64,000 nucleotides of DNA from Tretioscincus oriximinensis (GCA_022410635.1 JAJVDF010000237.1:260485-324484); one strand, 5' to 3'; shown: positions 33,955 to 45,513, counted from the stretch's first letter. Numbers and translations are program-made. The notes: a model not told the origin generated them from the sequence alone.

Positions 33955-34352
33955 AAGACTGTGATCGCATTTGGGCTTAACGTGCCCCCCAATGTAAAGC
34001 GGGAGTCGACCGTTTCCATTGTGTTACCATAAAAACAGTCTCCGAAGTGCTCCTATGTCGATCAAAATGCACATCACCACTTGCTATTGCGCCGCAGGTG
34101 GTGATTAAGCGTCATCACAGCTCTCTATTGAAATTCGCACTAAGAGAACTCTGACAACGAGGCTGGGGAACTGGCAGACAAGGCAAGCAGGAGAACGGGG
34201 GAATCTGGAGGGAAAAGCACAGATGATGGGGACTTTAACGAGCGTTCGAAGCAAGGCGAAGATTTCCTTAATCCTACACGCTCACCTCACTTTCAAAACG
34301 GAGTGGAAAATTCCGTTTTCCACTCCATGTTAAAGTCCCAGTGTGATCACAG
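33955..34352. repeat. CpG-containing candidate TIR element
   Basis: Starts near GACTGTGATCGCATTTGGGC and ends near CAGTGTGATCACAGCCAAAG, which are roughly inverted. An internal perfect hairpin forms around ACGGAGTGGAAAATTCCG. No coding capacity. 33506-33625 and 33848-33954 hold nothing notable. Confidence 0.4.
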
Positions 34353-34355
34353 CCA

Positions 34356-34595
34356 AAGTGGCTTATAAGCTATTTTTTGCCCAAAGGCCTACATCCTATG
34401 TTCCCCATTTATAGATATTTCCCATTTATCTAACTGCAATCTCTTGCTTTTGAATAGCTGAGTGGGCTATAGCTGAGGCCAGTAGAGAGCGCTCACCCTT
34501 TACCACAGCAGACAGATGGGGCTCGAGAACGGGGCTCTCAAATAAAAGTCCATTTCTTAACCACTAGACCATCATGCCTAACACAGATGCCTCAC
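34356..34595 (-). mobile_element. SINE-B, diverged
   Basis: GTGGCTTATAAGCTATTTTT, CCAAAGGCCTACATCCTATG, CTGAGTGGGCTATAGCTGAG and TTCTTAACCACTAGACCATC. 34596-35185 has no recognised gene. Confidence 0.65.
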
Positions 34596-35185
34596 ACAAG
34601 CCTCAGTAATATATATTGCTCAAAACCATTAAGGGAACACTTTAACATAACAGGATCAAAAACAGTTTAAATGCATGTGAGTGACCAAAGCTTGCATTTG
34701 CTGATTCTCATTACGCAAAACCCTTGGTTGAGTAAGCAAATATAGTTTAAACTTTCCCAGGTGGCAAACCCAGGGGCATCAAATCCTCTTGCCTTTTGTG
34801 CATCGGTGTTTTTAAAATGATCNGAGAAAACAGGAAGTCCTTCAGATTACGAAGGTGGAGTATATGAAGATGTTGATTTGCAAGCTTCAGAAAGTTTCTA
34901 TTCCAATTAACGCTGTCTGAAGGATTTACGACACGCAGAATTGGATCAACAGTTTTCAAGGAAACCACATAACAGCACTCCGTCAATATTGCCAGTAATA
35001 ACTTGGAATGCCATGTCAAAATGGGAAGCCAAGTTCATATAGAAGATTCTAGCAACTCTACCGGGAAAAAAAGCAACAAAACATATGTTTGCTTTCTTCA
35101 CCAGTCTAAAAATTATTGAATCTTTATTTTTTTTGGCAAAAAACTCAAGGATCAGAGCCTTAATTTTGGCTTTACAAGGACCAGA

Positions 35186-35377
35186 AAAGCGGAGGGAGGA
35201 GGAACCCTTCCTCCCNCTCCCATCCCTCCTCCCTTTCTGCCACCCTCTCATCCCCTCCCTCCTTCCATCCTCCCCACTCCTATCCATTTCTCCATCCTTC
35301 CCACACCATCCCCCCTTCCTCATCCCTTCGTCCTCCAACCTCNTCCTCTTTAACCTCCTCCCTCTCTTCTTCCCCTT
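35186..35377. repeat. Polypyrimidine (CCTCC/TTCC-rich) tract
   Basis: Almost pure C/T on the plus strand for about 190 bases. Frames through it are low complexity. Confidence 0.85.
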
Positions 35378-35685
35378 CCATAAGAACATAAAAACATAAG
35401 AGGAGCCATGCTGAAACAGGCTGGAGTCCATCTAGTNCAGTCTTCTGTCTCCCACAGAGGCCTGCCAATTGCACCTGGGCAGACGAACAAAAGAAGACAA
35501 AATCTTCAACTGTTCTCGAAACCCCACAAATGGCATTTCAGGAATCTTGCCTGTTGCTCAGTCTCAGAGGCAGTATCAATACATCTATCCTAGTAGCTAT
35601 TTATACCTTTGACTTCCATGAACTTGTCTAACCATATCTTAAAGCTATCCAGGCTGCTAGCTACCACCTCCTTTTCTGGAAGTAA
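35378..35685 (-). mobile_element. CR1 LINE 3' end
   Basis: CCATAAGAACATAAAAACAT tail, GAGGAGCCATGCTGAAACAG, CACAGAGGCCTGCCAATTGC and ACCATATCTTAAAGCTATCC. Confidence 0.85.
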
Positions 35686-35859
35686 GGGGTGGTAGTATCT
35701 CCTTTATCGCTCCCTCTTTCTCTCTCCCATCTTTTCACCAACACCATCCTCCTCCCTCCTAAATATGGATTGTTAGTTTTCAGTCTTCATAACAAGGCTT
35801 CCAGATATTGTGTTCAAACTTTTCTTACTGGCAACTGCAATTCAAAGATGTCAACTCAG

Positions 35860-36600
35860 TGTGCAGCAGTAAGAAAAAAGGCAAGAGGATAATTAGGAAA
35901 GGAATCGAAAACAAGTCAGCAAATTTTGTTTTGCCTCTTTATAAATCTGTGGTGAGGCCACATTTGGAATACTGTGTTCAATTCTGGTCACCACATCTCA
36001 AGAGGGATATTGTGGAACTAGAGAAGGTGCAGAAAAGGGCTACAAGAATGATCAAGGGTCTGGAGCAGAATCCCTTATGAAGTCAGGCTGCAACGTCTGG
36101 GTCTCTTCAGCCTCGAAAGGCGATGTTTGAGAGGTGATCTTATAGAAGTGTATAAAATGATGCATGGGATGGATAGGGTGAATAGACAAAAAAAATTTCT
36201 CTATCACACAACACTAGGACCAGTGGGCACTCCTTGAAACAGTGGGCACTCCTTGATGGGTAGAAAAATGAGAACAGGCAAAGGAAAGTATTTTTTCACC
36301 CAGAGGGTCACCGGCCTGTGGAATTTCCTTCCTGAAGAGGTGGTGGTAGCTAACAGCCTGGATAGCTTCAAGACAGGACTAGACAGGTTTATGGACTATA
36401 AACGGATACTGGGATGGATATCTGGATGTTGCAACAGGCAGGATTCCTGAAATACCATTTGCAGGGAGTCATGAACAGGTGCGCATTTTGCCCAGGTGCA
36501 TCTGGTGGGCCTCTGTGTGAGACAGAAGGCTGGGCTAGAGGGGCTCTGGCCTGATCCAGTATGGCTCATCTTATGTTCTTATGTTTTTAATTGTAGAGGA
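35860..36600 (+). mobile_element. CR1 LINE, ORF2 C-terminus and 3' UTR
   Basis: Open frame reads IENKSANFVLPLYKSVVRPH, LEYCVQFWSPHLKRDIVELE and KVQKRATRMIKGLEQ, the post-reverse-transcriptase region of CR1 ORF2. It breaks by frameshift near 36075. The 3' end is TGGCCTGATCCAGTATGGCT to ATGTTCTTATG. Contains a duplicated GTGGGCACTCCTTGA. Confidence 0.9.
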
Positions 36601-37299
36601 AAAGAAGCAAAGAGAGGTGTGTTCTTCTCATTGCCACCTCTGGCCCTTTAAGGTCCTCCATATGCCTGCCACAAGGTGTTTGAGTGCATTCCACAAGCAC
36701 CAATGGATCGTTCAATCTTTAGGCTGGTAAGTTAAGCCAAGGAGAGCCACGATTGTCCAAAAACAATTTGCGAAAGGCTTTCTCAACTTTGCCAAGGTCA
36801 GGGCAGTGAACTGGAACAGCAGCATAGTGTGTGCACAATCACATGGAAATCTTCTTGTTCCCTTTTAATGTGGAGCCTTGATTTGCGGACCATAAAGTTT
36901 TAAGGCCAAAGGTGTGATGTGGGCAGTCTTTTGGGGGAAAGGACCGAACTGATGGTTTCTGGTTGATGGCACAATCTATATGGAAGAAGCTAGAGGCTAT
37001 TTCTGCCCTGTTTTTCCCATGGACTCTTACGTGGGAACCTCTAAGCATGTTTTCTTGGCACAGAAACATACTTGGTTTGCTATTAACTATTTCCAAGGGG
37101 AAACTGGGTATCGAACATTAAAACGCAATACAACAACCATAAAACCAGAATGTTATCACTACTGACTACTATTTCCTTTATTTGTTCTGCCTAGTTGATT
37201 GTATACAATATCTATATCAATAAGATTGAGCGGAGGTGCTTGAATCCGCCTCTCCTATTGGTCAAGATCGCCCCTACTTCAGCCAACCGACTTGCATTC
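36601..37299. other. No gene recognised
   Basis: Single-copy-looking sequence. Short frames only. Confidence 0.4.
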
Positions 37300-37660
37300 T
37301 AAACAAGCAGCCTCTAGGGACCAATGACAGACGTTAGAACTTTGGCAGAGAGACCAGAGTCCTGGGTCGGAAACTGGCTAAAAGACAGCAAAGTAATAGA
37401 TGGAAGTAATAAATTGACAGTTTTCTAAGCAGAAAGATGTGAGAAGTGGAACTGGGAGGGAAAGGAAGGAAGGAAAGAAAGAACAAAGGAAGTAATGGGT
37501 GAAAGATGGAAGAAAAGGAAGGAAGATAATGATGAAAAGGAAAAAGGAAGGAAAGGAAAATGGAAAGAAAGAATGAAACAGAAGCAGCAAGCAAAAGGGG
37601 ATTGGAGGGGCAAGGGAGGGTTGAAGGTAGACCCTTTCACTACCATAATTCCACTAAGCA
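37300..37660 (-). mobile_element. Family D element, copy 3
   Basis: Reverse complement of the family: AACTTTGGCAGAGAGACCAG, GTCCTGGGTCGGAAACTGGC, a GGAAGGAAAG-rich interior and TACCATAATTCCACTAAGC. Only one 38-bp unit. Confidence 0.75.
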
Positions 37661-37894
37661 AAGCTTAAAAATGGGGGAGAAATAAACAGAAGCAAACGTG
37701 AAGAGTTAATGTTATACAAAGATTATTGGAGGAGGAAGAAGGAAGGAAGTAAATAGAAGAAACGTAATGGCAAAAATTCTGCAATAATGTCTATATCAAG
37801 TCCCTCGCAGAATTCACCTTGGATTTAAATAGACTCTTGGTAAAATGCAAAACAAAAAATTAAATTTGAAACCACTTTTCTGGTCATACATCTA

Positions 37895-38002
37895 TTTTTA
37901 AACCTTCAGTTCTGAAGAACAAGCGTAACCCATTTTGTTTCCCATGGACTAAACAAAACACACCACCAGAACCCTTTCATCAGGACTGAAGAAAGTTTAA
38001 AA
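37895..38002. mobile_element. Family E palindromic MITE, copy 2
   Basis: TTTTTAAACCTTCAGTTCTG and TCAGGACTGAAGAAAGTTTA are inverted. The centre is diverged. Confidence 0.5.
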
Positions 38003-38344
38003 GTAGACGGGTGACCAGAGCCCAGTTTGGCTTTGAACCAAACATTCCGTTACGTTTCTCCAATCTAATTATATTCCCTTCTAACCGCTTGTCCTTCTCA
38101 TGCCAGTTTTCTCTTGGATCACCCACCCTCCCTACCTTTATGGAAGACTTTACGCATCTGTTAGGTTAGCAGGAAATTATGGCATTTGCCAAGGTGTAGG
38201 TGGATAGGCAGCTGCAGACAGACTATTGTTTTGGGCTTCAAGTCACTACCAGGCCTTCGGTTCACTTCCCCCCCCCTTCTGATTAGTGACAAAACAGCTT
38301 CTGATCCAGCCAATGGCCCTATGAGTTTGTTCTGAGTCCATCAT

Positions 38345-38385
38345 ATCTATCTACCTATCTATTTACCTACCTACCTAGCTACAAC
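38345..38385. repeat. (TATC/TACC)n microsatellite
   Basis: TCTATCTACCTATCTATTTA followed by TACC units. Confidence 0.7.
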
Positions 38386-38446
38386 CATAATATAACAACC
38401 ATAAAACAAAGGGATCTCTGTGCTGGACAGCTCCTCCCTTCTTTCC

Positions 38447-38825
38447 ATAAGAACATAAGAAGAGCCATACTGGATCAGGCCACAGCCCATCAAGTTCAGC
38501 ATTCTGTGTCACACAGAGGCCTACCAGATGCACTTGGGCAGTCTGAACAGAGGAAAGCAAAATATGCTCCTGTTCATGATTCCCTGCAAATGGTATTTCA
38601 GGAGTCCTGCCTGTTGCTCCATCCCGGAGGCAACATCCAGACATCCATCCTAGTATCCATTTATACCCTTGGTGTCCATAAACCTGTCTAGTCCTGTCTT
38701 GAAACTATCCAAGCTATTAGCTACACCACCTCTTCAGGAAGTAAATTCCACAGGCCGATGACCCTCTGGGTGAAAAAATACTTTCCTTTGTCTGTTCTCA
38801 CTTTTCTACCCAACAGTTTTAAACA
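38447..38825 (-). mobile_element. CR1 LINE 3' end
   Basis: CATAAGAACATAAGAAGAGC, TGGATCAGGCCACAGCCCAT, GGCAACATCCAGACATCCAT and TTCCACAGGCCGATGACCCT. Same subfamily as 19227-19465. Confidence 0.9.
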
Positions 38826-38899
38826 GTATTATCCAAGTATTGGTGGTACCTTCTATTTTCACACACACATAAATATCTCCTGTGTTTAAGACTAGTAGG

Positions 38900-39055
38900 G
38901 GGGTAAGGAGAGCCCTTCTGAATGGGCCCACAGCCCAGCAATCTGTTTTACCAGTGGCCTATCAATTGCCCATGGGCATCTCAAGCAGGAGGCAAAAACC
39001 TTCACCTGTTCTTAATGCCCTGAAAATGGCATTTCAGGAATCCTGCCGGTCACTT
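38900..39055 (-). mobile_element. CR1 LINE fragment, older subfamily
   Basis: GGAGAGCCCTTCTGAATGGG, CAGTGGCCTATCAATTGCCC and CTTCACCTGTTCTTAATGCC. Confidence 0.7.
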
Positions 39056-39307
39056 TAGCCATGTGCATTTCATCAGCCTCTATGACACCAAAATGCATCC
39101 TCCAGAGTCCAGCAACATTTGTTCCTAGCACTTGTGCTGCTTGAAATCTGGTTTCAAAATCCATACATACTTTGAGGCTAGAGAGAGGACTCTTGTGGAC
39201 CAATTACTGGGTGCAGCCATATGGCCCTTGTTTATTCTGGAAATAGCCAACAATCTGGTTTAATGGTTAACTGATTTTAATTCGCCTCATTCATATCTTT
39301 ATAATAA

Positions 39308-39925
39308 ACTAGTGGAAGCTCTAGCACCACCTCCCCTTTGCTCCCATCCATGCCTCCATCCACCCACTTCCTCCCTTGCCTCCTCCCAGCCCCCTTTCAC
39401 TTGCTGCTTCTTTGTTTCATTCCTTATTTCTTTCCATTTTTCTTTCCTGCCTTCTTGTTTTCCTTCCTTTCCCCTCCTAGTATTGGTCCCCGTACCAAAT
39501 TCTAGGGTATTCCACTTCTCACGTCTTTCCACCCAGAGAATGGGCCATGTATTACTTCCCTCTGTTTTCTGTCTTTTGAGCAGTTTGTAACCCAGGACTC
39601 TGGTCTCTGGGGGCTACCAAAGTTCCAAGCCCTGTCTTTGGTTTCTTGAGGCTGCCAAAGTTCTAAACCTTGTCATTGGTTTCTAGAGAATGCCAAAGTT
39701 CCAAGCCCTGTCATTAATTTCTTGAGGCTGCCAAAGTTCTAAACCTAGTCATTGGTTTCTGGAGGCTGCCAAAGTTCCAAGCCCTGTCATTAATTTCTTG
39801 AGGCTGCCAAAGTTCTAAACCTTGTCATTGGTTTCTGGAGGCTGCCAAAGTTCCGAGCCCTGTCACTGTTCATTATACCTCAGAATGTTGAACTCAGCCA
39901 CACACCTTTTATTGCTTATGGTCCC
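39308..39925 (+). mobile_element. Family D element, copy 4, with seven-unit minisatellite
   Basis: Begins ACTAGTGGAAGCTC, C/T-rich interior, TATTCCACTTCTCACGTC, ACCCAGGACTCTGGTCTCTG, then seven 38-bp units, ending TACCTCAGAATGTTGAACTC and CCTTTTATTGCTTA. Confidence 0.8.
39600..39880 (+). repeat. 38-bp minisatellite with 76-bp dimer order
   Basis: The CAAAGTTC anchor (CCAAAGTTC) recurs at 39618, 39656, 39694, 39732, 39770, 39808 and 39846, exactly 38 bp each time. Units alternate between a TTCCAAGCCCTGTCATTAAT type and a TTCTAAACCTTGTCATTGGT type. Confidence 0.95.
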
Positions 39926-40417
39926 TCATTTGGTCATTCTGCCAGCTCTTGACAAATGATTTTTCCTGATCATGTGACACCCTTTCCTGTCCGCCATTTT
40001 GCTTGCTGATTTTCAAGAGGAGTCCAGTAATCCCTACTCCCAAATGCTAATGGCTAGTTTGCTGTCAACATCACATTCCTTCACTATTCACCCTCACAGG
40101 GTCTCACCAAAACCATCCACACTTCCCAGCCGTTTTGAAATTACCTTATACAAGTTTGACTGCTATTTTGCCTGCCAAACTAAACATCCAGTATATTGGC
40201 TCTAAAACGCAAAATCGGGTTTGTACAACAACTTGGTGTGGCAAATGCAAAACAAATTCAGTCGCTATCATAAAAGGCTATTCCAGAACACATGTGTTCC
40301 ATGTTCTAAACCAGTGGGGCTGAGTGGTCCAGACTTACTACTTCCAATCCTTAGCTTTTCTATGCAAAACAGGTGTAGAAGCACCACTTCTAAAGTCATT
40401 TTTAAGCTTTGTTCTTC

Positions 40418-40595
40418 CAAAAAAGAAGAAGAAGAACTTGGTTCTTATACCCCGCTTTTCTCACCTTTTCAAAGGGACTCAAAGCGGCTTACAAGGGTAT
40501 TTTTGCCCGAAGGCTGACATTCTATCTTCCCCACCAGGCTCTGGTGGTTCCCATGTATCTACTTGCAGTCANTTGCAATTTCTTGCAATTAAAAA
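40418..40595 (-). mobile_element. SINE-B, 3' part
   Basis: GAAGAAGAAGAACTTGGTTC, TTATACCCCGCTTTTCTCAC, GGACTCAAAGCGGCTTACAA and CTCTGGTGGTTCCCATGTAT, ending at TTGCAATTTCTTGCAATT. Confidence 0.85.
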
Positions 40596-41284
40596 AAGTA
40601 TGTAAACCCTTTCAAATTCTTATCGTTTTCTGATAATCACCAACACTCCTTCCGTACTCCTAATGGTGGCTGTTTTTTTCCTTCTCAAGGTTATTTCCCC
40701 CATTTCTGCATCAATTGTTTTTCTTTTTAAATCTCCCTTTTTAAAAGCACACAAAGCAAAGCTTCCAATAAGCTTGTAATTTTGTATACAATTTCATCCT
40801 AATAGACACACTTTCATCAGGTAAAGATATACAGTTTGGTAAACAAAAGCAAAGTTACACAGTTCAGTGGTTTGCTACGTAGAGATATTTATGGAATCCA
40901 ATTGCAAACACTCCCTACTATCGGATCCTTTTAATTTGTTGTGCTAAACTAATGAACAGAGTTTAGGCTGAACCAAAAAGGAAAACACAGGATCTACTAG
41001 TAAAAAAAAATATCATAGGAAAAGGGACAATCAAAATTAAAAACCATTCGTAACCAACTGGAAAAGTCTCCAAATAAATTCCAACAAATTTAATATGAAA
41101 GAAAGTAATGATCTAAAATAGATNTAGTGCCCTTGAAAGTGTTCAAAATGAGTCCTCTATGACCAAATGAAATTGTATATGTAAGCATCTTCTATCGAAG
41201 ATANATTTTGACTGTTCATTATTTTGCGGTCTTCCTTGGTAGCACTGGCATGTCAGAATCCACCCCCAACACTTCCCCACACAA
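40596..41284. other. No gene recognised
   Basis: AT-rich sequence with no assignable repeat or frame. Confidence 0.4.
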
Positions 41285-41450
41285 AATGGACACAGGTTTC
41301 TTCCATCCAAACTCAGCCTTATTCTGGGCTATATCTCAGGACAGAGCTTGGCCATCCACACGCCAGTGTAGACTATAGCAGGCCCCGTTTGGGTCCTATT
41401 CTGAGATATAGCCCAGAATCAGTCTCAGTGTGGACAGGGCCTTGCTCAAT
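41285..41450. mobile_element. Palindromic MITE (TATTCTGGGCTATATCTCAG family), copy 1
   Basis: CTTATTCTGGGCTATATCTC faces GAGATATAGCCCAGAATCAG. Outer parts CCATCCAAACTCAGC and CTCAGTGTGGACAGGGCC extend the inverted repeat. A second copy is split at 48155-48690. Confidence 0.65.
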
Positions 41451-41517
41451 AAAACGTTTAAAATAAAAATAGAGTAAACAAAGAAATTATGAAATAGAAG
41501 TGTAAAATGGGAAAGAA

Positions 41518-41905
41518 GTGAGAATGAATGAATGAATGAATGAATGCATGAATGAATGAATGCATCTTCTTTTCCTTTTCCTCTTCCTCCCCTTCTTCCT
41601 CCTCCTCCCCTTCTTCCTCCTCCTCCTCTTCTTCCTCCTCCTCTTCCTCCTCTTCTGGATAGCTCAGTCGCTTAGGAATTCATCTCTCGTCTGAATTGCA
41701 AGAAATTGCAACTGACTGCAAGTAGATACATGGGAACCACCAGAGCCTGGTGGGGAAGACAGAATGTCAGCCTTCGGGCAAAAATACCCTTGTAAGCCAC
41801 TCTGAGTCCCTTTGAAAGGTGAGAAAAGTGGGGTATAAGAACCCAGTTCTTCTTCTTCCTCCTCCTCTTTCTCTTCTTCCTCCTCCTCCTCCTCCTCCAT
41901 GGGAG
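41518..41905 (+). repeat. (GAAT)n, (TTCCTCC)n and SINE-B core
   Basis: GAAT units at 41521-41565, a C/T-rich array at 41566-41655, a SINE-B at 41656-41860 (head GATAGCTCAGTCGCTTAGGA joined directly to the TTGCAAGAAATTGCAACTGA core), then another TTCCTCC array to 41905. Confidence 0.85.
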
Positions 41906-41929
41906 CACTATCCAAATGCCACTTCTTTC

Positions 41930-42735
41930 TGAGTGGGAGAAACAATTAAATAGCAGTGTGTTTCTGTGGATTCCATATGCAATTTATTGCAAGGTCTGGC
42001 ACATTGCTTTGATGGGGTTTCATTGTATTTCCCAGAGAAAGTAGCAGCTGCCTCTTACGTGCCTGTATGAAAGCCCTTTAAATTGCTCTGGTCAGGTTCA
42101 AGATAACGTGCTAGTTTAAAATGACTTCCAGGACCCTTTTTTTAAAGCTGCCTGCTGCCCTACAAAAAGGTTTTGCAAGAGCTTTCTGTCATTCCCATCC
42201 GCAATATTCAATGGACATCGCATAATCTCAGTTTTAGCCTGTTCATTATATATAAAAAAAGTCATATAAAAGTCATTACGAAACAAATGCAACTTGGCAG
42301 ACTTGCTCCACTCCATTTAAAACTGGAATTTTCGTAAGTAATTTTTGGTTAAAGATCAACAGCTCCAAAATCTAAGGGAGACTTTTTCTTTTTTCAAACT
42401 ACCTGCATTTCCTTTGCCCGTTTATACGGTGACAGTTTAAAACGTGCATTTAAAAACTGTATTATCCATTGTTCACTTATGGGGGAAAAGAAAATCTTCC
42501 AGGTGGGAACTGGTAAATCCTTCAGAAATCTGTGCACACAAATGCATTGTTGTGTTCCCAGTTCCTCCAGGGAGAGGGACTTCACAATCCAGCCAAGTGT
42601 TTTATCCCATTGTTGAACTGCAATAAATTAAACGGAACAAAAAACTCCTTCCTGGTCGTTTAACCTTATCGATTCCCTATGCAGGCAATGAGGCAGCCGG
42701 AGAGATACAAAGCTATACAGTACTTCACAACCTCT
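41930..42735. other. Repeat-poor intronic stretch
   Basis: No transposon signatures or coding frame recognised. Could include conserved non-coding DNA. Confidence 0.35.
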
Positions 42736-42924
42736 CTAAATGCAGATTATCCTCCTGTGCCTTTCTTTTGACGCTGCCATGGGCCCTGCGGTCGAAGCTG
42801 CACCAACAATTGGGATGGTGGGTTGTCACCAGACCTGTATTTTAGTTGGGAGTAACCAAAGCTACTGCTCAGGANAGCAGAATTTAGTGGGGTGGCACCC
42901 ACCCAGAAACATTATTAAAAAATT

Positions 42925-43198
42925 AAGAACAATAAGAACTTAGGAGCCAGGCTGAAGCTGGCTGGGGCCCATCTAGGCCAACATTCTGTCTCACACAGTG
43001 ACCCACCAATTGGCCCTGAGCAGACTCAAGCTGAAGGCAAAATCNTCACCTGTTCTCAATATCCTGCAAATATGGTACTTTTAGGAATCCTGCCTGCTGG
43101 TCCATCCTGGAGGCAGGATCAAGAGATCCACCCTACTGATAACCTGTCTTCCATGAATTTATCTAATCCTACCTCAAAGCTGTCTAATCCAGGACAGA
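42925..43198 (-). mobile_element. CR1 LINE 3' end
   Basis: GAACAATAAGAACTTAGGAG, GCTGGCTGGGGCCCATCTAG and TCTGTCTCACACAGTGACCC. Confidence 0.75.
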
Positions 43199-43211
43199 AC
43201 TAATCAATCCG

Positions 43212-43378
43212 AGAGGAGGAGGAAGAGGAGGAGGAAGAGGAAGAGGAGGAGCAAGAGGAGGAAGTAGTAGTAGTAGTAGTAGAAGGAAAAGGAGAAGGAG
43301 AAGGAGGAAAAGAAGGAGGAGAAGAGGCAGAAGAAGGAGGAGAAGAAGGAGAAGAAGAAGAAGAAGGAGAAGAAGAAT
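43212..43378. repeat. (GGA/GAA)n purine array
   Basis: Continuous GAGGA, GTA and GAAGAAGGA units adjoining the SINE-B at its right. Confidence 0.9.
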
Positions 43379-43660
43379 TGGGTTTTTATACCCCTCTTTT
43401 CTCACCAGAATGGAAGTGGCTTACAAGGTTATTTTTTACCTGAAAGCTTACATTCTATCTTCCCCACCATGCTCCTTCCCCCTCCCATTTATCTAGTTGC
43501 AACCTGTTGCAATTTTTTTGCAATTCTTGCTTTCGAACAGCTGGNTTTGCTACAGCTAGTAGGTACTCACCCCTCTCCACTTCCGACATAGGGCCTTGAA
43601 ACCCCATCTTTCAGATGAAAGACCGGTACTTGGCCGACTGAGCCATTCGTGCCTCCTATC
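43376..43660 (-). mobile_element. SINE-B
   Basis: TTGGGTTTTTATACCCCTCT, GGAAGTGGCTTACAAGGTTA, CTTGCTTTCGAACAGCTGG, GGGCCTTGAAACCCCATCTT (B box region) and GGCCGACTGAGCCATTCGTG. Confidence 0.85.
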
Positions 43661-43669
43661 TCTCCCAGG

Positions 43670-43945
43670 TAAGAATGTAGGAACCTAAGAGGAGCCATGT
43701 TGAATGGGGTCAATCTAGTTAAGCCTTCTATTTCTCATAGTGGCCCACCAATTACCCCGTGCACCTCAAGCCGAAGAAGGCAAAAACCTCACCTGTTCTC
43801 AATGCCCTGCAAATGGTACTTCAGGAATCCTTGTTGACCAATAACTTGTCTAATCCTGCCTTAAAGCTATCCAGACTGCTAGCTGCCACCCATCTCCTGG
43901 AAACAAATTCCATAGACCTATTGCACTACAACTGTGTATTCTAAA
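43670..43945 (-). mobile_element. CR1 LINE 3' end
   Basis: AGAATGTAGGAACCTAAGAG, GAGCCATGTTGAATGGGGTC, ATAGTGGCCCACCAATTACC and TAATCCTGCCTTAAAGCTAT. Confidence 0.75.
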
Positions 43946-43969
43946 ATAAATCTCTGTCTAGAGTGCTTT

Positions 43970-44645
43970 ATTTTGGAATATTTATTTATTTACATTTCTA
44001 TACCACCCTATACTCGAAAGTCTCNGGGTGGTTAACAATAAAAACTGAATCAACATATGAAAACAATGTCTGGACGTAAGGAAGGGAGGGCTGATTTTTC
44101 CAGCAAAAAGAGGTGTGTCTTCAAGAGTTTTCAAAATGCATACGAAGATGGTGACTGAAACACCTCAAGGGGGAGACTGTTTCATAGTCTGGGGGCTGCC
44201 ACGGAGAAGGCCCCATCCTGGATTCCTATCTTCTTCCACAGTGGCACAGAGGTTAAGAACAAGCCTTTTAATAGAGAGGTTGTCATTCAAGGCCCATATG
44301 TTTTCCTTGGAGAACGATGACCGCCTTCCCCTTCAGCCAAGCTAGCTGCCCAAAAGTGAGCAATCACAAGTAGGTGAATAGGGACCACTATCTCAATGTT
44401 ATGGGGAAGATATAATGTCAGCCAGTGGGTAAAAAACAGCTTGTAAGACGCTTTGAGTCCTTTCAGGACAGGAAAGTGAGGTATAAAACCCTCACTGCTC
44501 CTTCCCCTCCTCCTTTTCTTCTNCTTCTTCCTCCTTGCCACCAAGGGGCGGTACAGTCAGGAAGACCTCCTGTGCAGATCTTAAGGCAAAGGCAGGTTGA
44601 TACGGGAGAAAGTGTTCCTGTAGACATTTTGGGCCCAGGTTACAT
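43970..44645 (-). mobile_element. L2-clade LINE 3' portion split by SINE-B
   Basis: TTTATTTATTTACATTTCTA, CACCCTATACTCGAAAGTCT, AAAGAGGTGTGTCTTCAAGA, GGGAGACTGTTTCATAGTCT, then, after the SINE, GGGGCGGTACAGTCAGGAAG and GCAGATCTTAAGGCAAAGGC. Confidence 0.7.
44215..44545 (+). mobile_element. SINE-B variant inserted in L2
   Basis: Head CACAGTGGCACAGAGGTTAA, ATAGGGACCACTATCTCAAT, GGGGAAGATATAATGTCAGC, GACGCTTTGAGTCCTTTCAG and a C/T-rich tail. Confidence 0.75.
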
Positions 44646-44678
44646 AGGACTTACCAAACCTATTAACTTTATTCTAGA

Positions 44679-45240
44679 ACTAGTGGAATTAGTCTGTTGT
44701 GTTATAGCAATGCAACGGAATCAAGCCCGTCCTCTTACTTGCTCCCATCCATGCCTTCCCCCATTACCTCCCCCACTTTGCCCCCTCCCCCTTTTAGTTC
44801 TTGCTCCTTTGTTTTGTCCATCTTTCTATTTCTATTTCCTTCTTTATTTTCATCTTCTTTATCTTCCTTCCTTTACATCTTTCATCCGTTCCTTCCTTTA
44901 TTCTTCCTTTCACTCCCAGTACTGGTCCCAGTACTGAACCATGGAGCATTCCACTTGCAACTTCCTTCCATCCAGAGAACTGTCCATTTATTACTTCCCT
45001 CTGTTTTCTGTCTTTTAGCCAGAGTCTAACCCAGGACTCTGGTCTCTGGAGGCTGACAAAGTTCCGAGCCCTGTCATTNGTCTCTGGAGGCTGNCAAAGT
45101 TCCGAGCCCTGTCATTGGTCTCTGGGGGCTGACAACGTTCCAAGCCCTGTCATTGGTCTCTGGAGGCTGCCAAAGTTCTGAGTCCTGTCACTGGTCATTA
45201 TACCTCGAAATGTTGAATTCTCCCACGTGCCTTTTATTCA
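44679..45240 (+). mobile_element. Family D element, copy 5, four-unit minisatellite
   Basis: ACTAGTGGAATTAGTCTGTT start, C/T-rich interior, four 38-bp units with anchors at 45057, 45095, 45133 and 45171, ending TACCTCGAAATGTTGAATTC and CCTTTTATTCA. Confidence 0.8.
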
Positions 45241-45276
45241 ATTATGTGTGTGGAATAAGGAAGTTATGCCTGGATG

Positions 45277-45513
45277 CAGCCAGTCTGGTGTAGTGGTTAG
45301 AGTGTTGGACTCATATCTGGTAGTCTCCCGGTTCAATTCCCCACTCCTCCATGAAAGTCACCTGGGTGACCTTGGGCCAGTCACAGTTCTTTAGAACTCT
45401 CTCAGCCCCACCTACTTCAAGGGTGTCTGTTGTGGAGAAAGCAACAAAAGCTATGTGCGCCACCCTATGGTTGGCTGCCCTGAGACCTTCAGGTATAGGG
45501 TGGGATATAAGTA

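Larger units (their letters stand above)
39230..40330 (+). repeat. Composite repeat with internal family D element
   Basis: Flank segments TTCATATCTTTATAAT (39290 area) and CATGTGACACCCTTTCCTGT to CCAAATGCTAATGG (39972-40060) recur at 51825-52260 without the D element between them, and in reverse at 57725-57970. Family D occupies about 39308-39925. Confidence 0.65.

Noticed and set aside
35860..36600. A functional reverse transcriptase gene
   Set aside because: Only the post-catalytic CR1 ORF2 tail remains, with frameshifts. No catalytic motif is present in this or the other CR1 copies.
39600..39880. A CRISPR-like array of regularly spaced repeats
   Set aside because: The 38-bp units are contiguous without unique spacers, inside a transposable element of a vertebrate genome.
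45277..45360. A tRNA gene suggested by A and B boxes
   Set aside because: It is the head of a SINE; the cloverleaf is not preserved and the SINE body follows directly.
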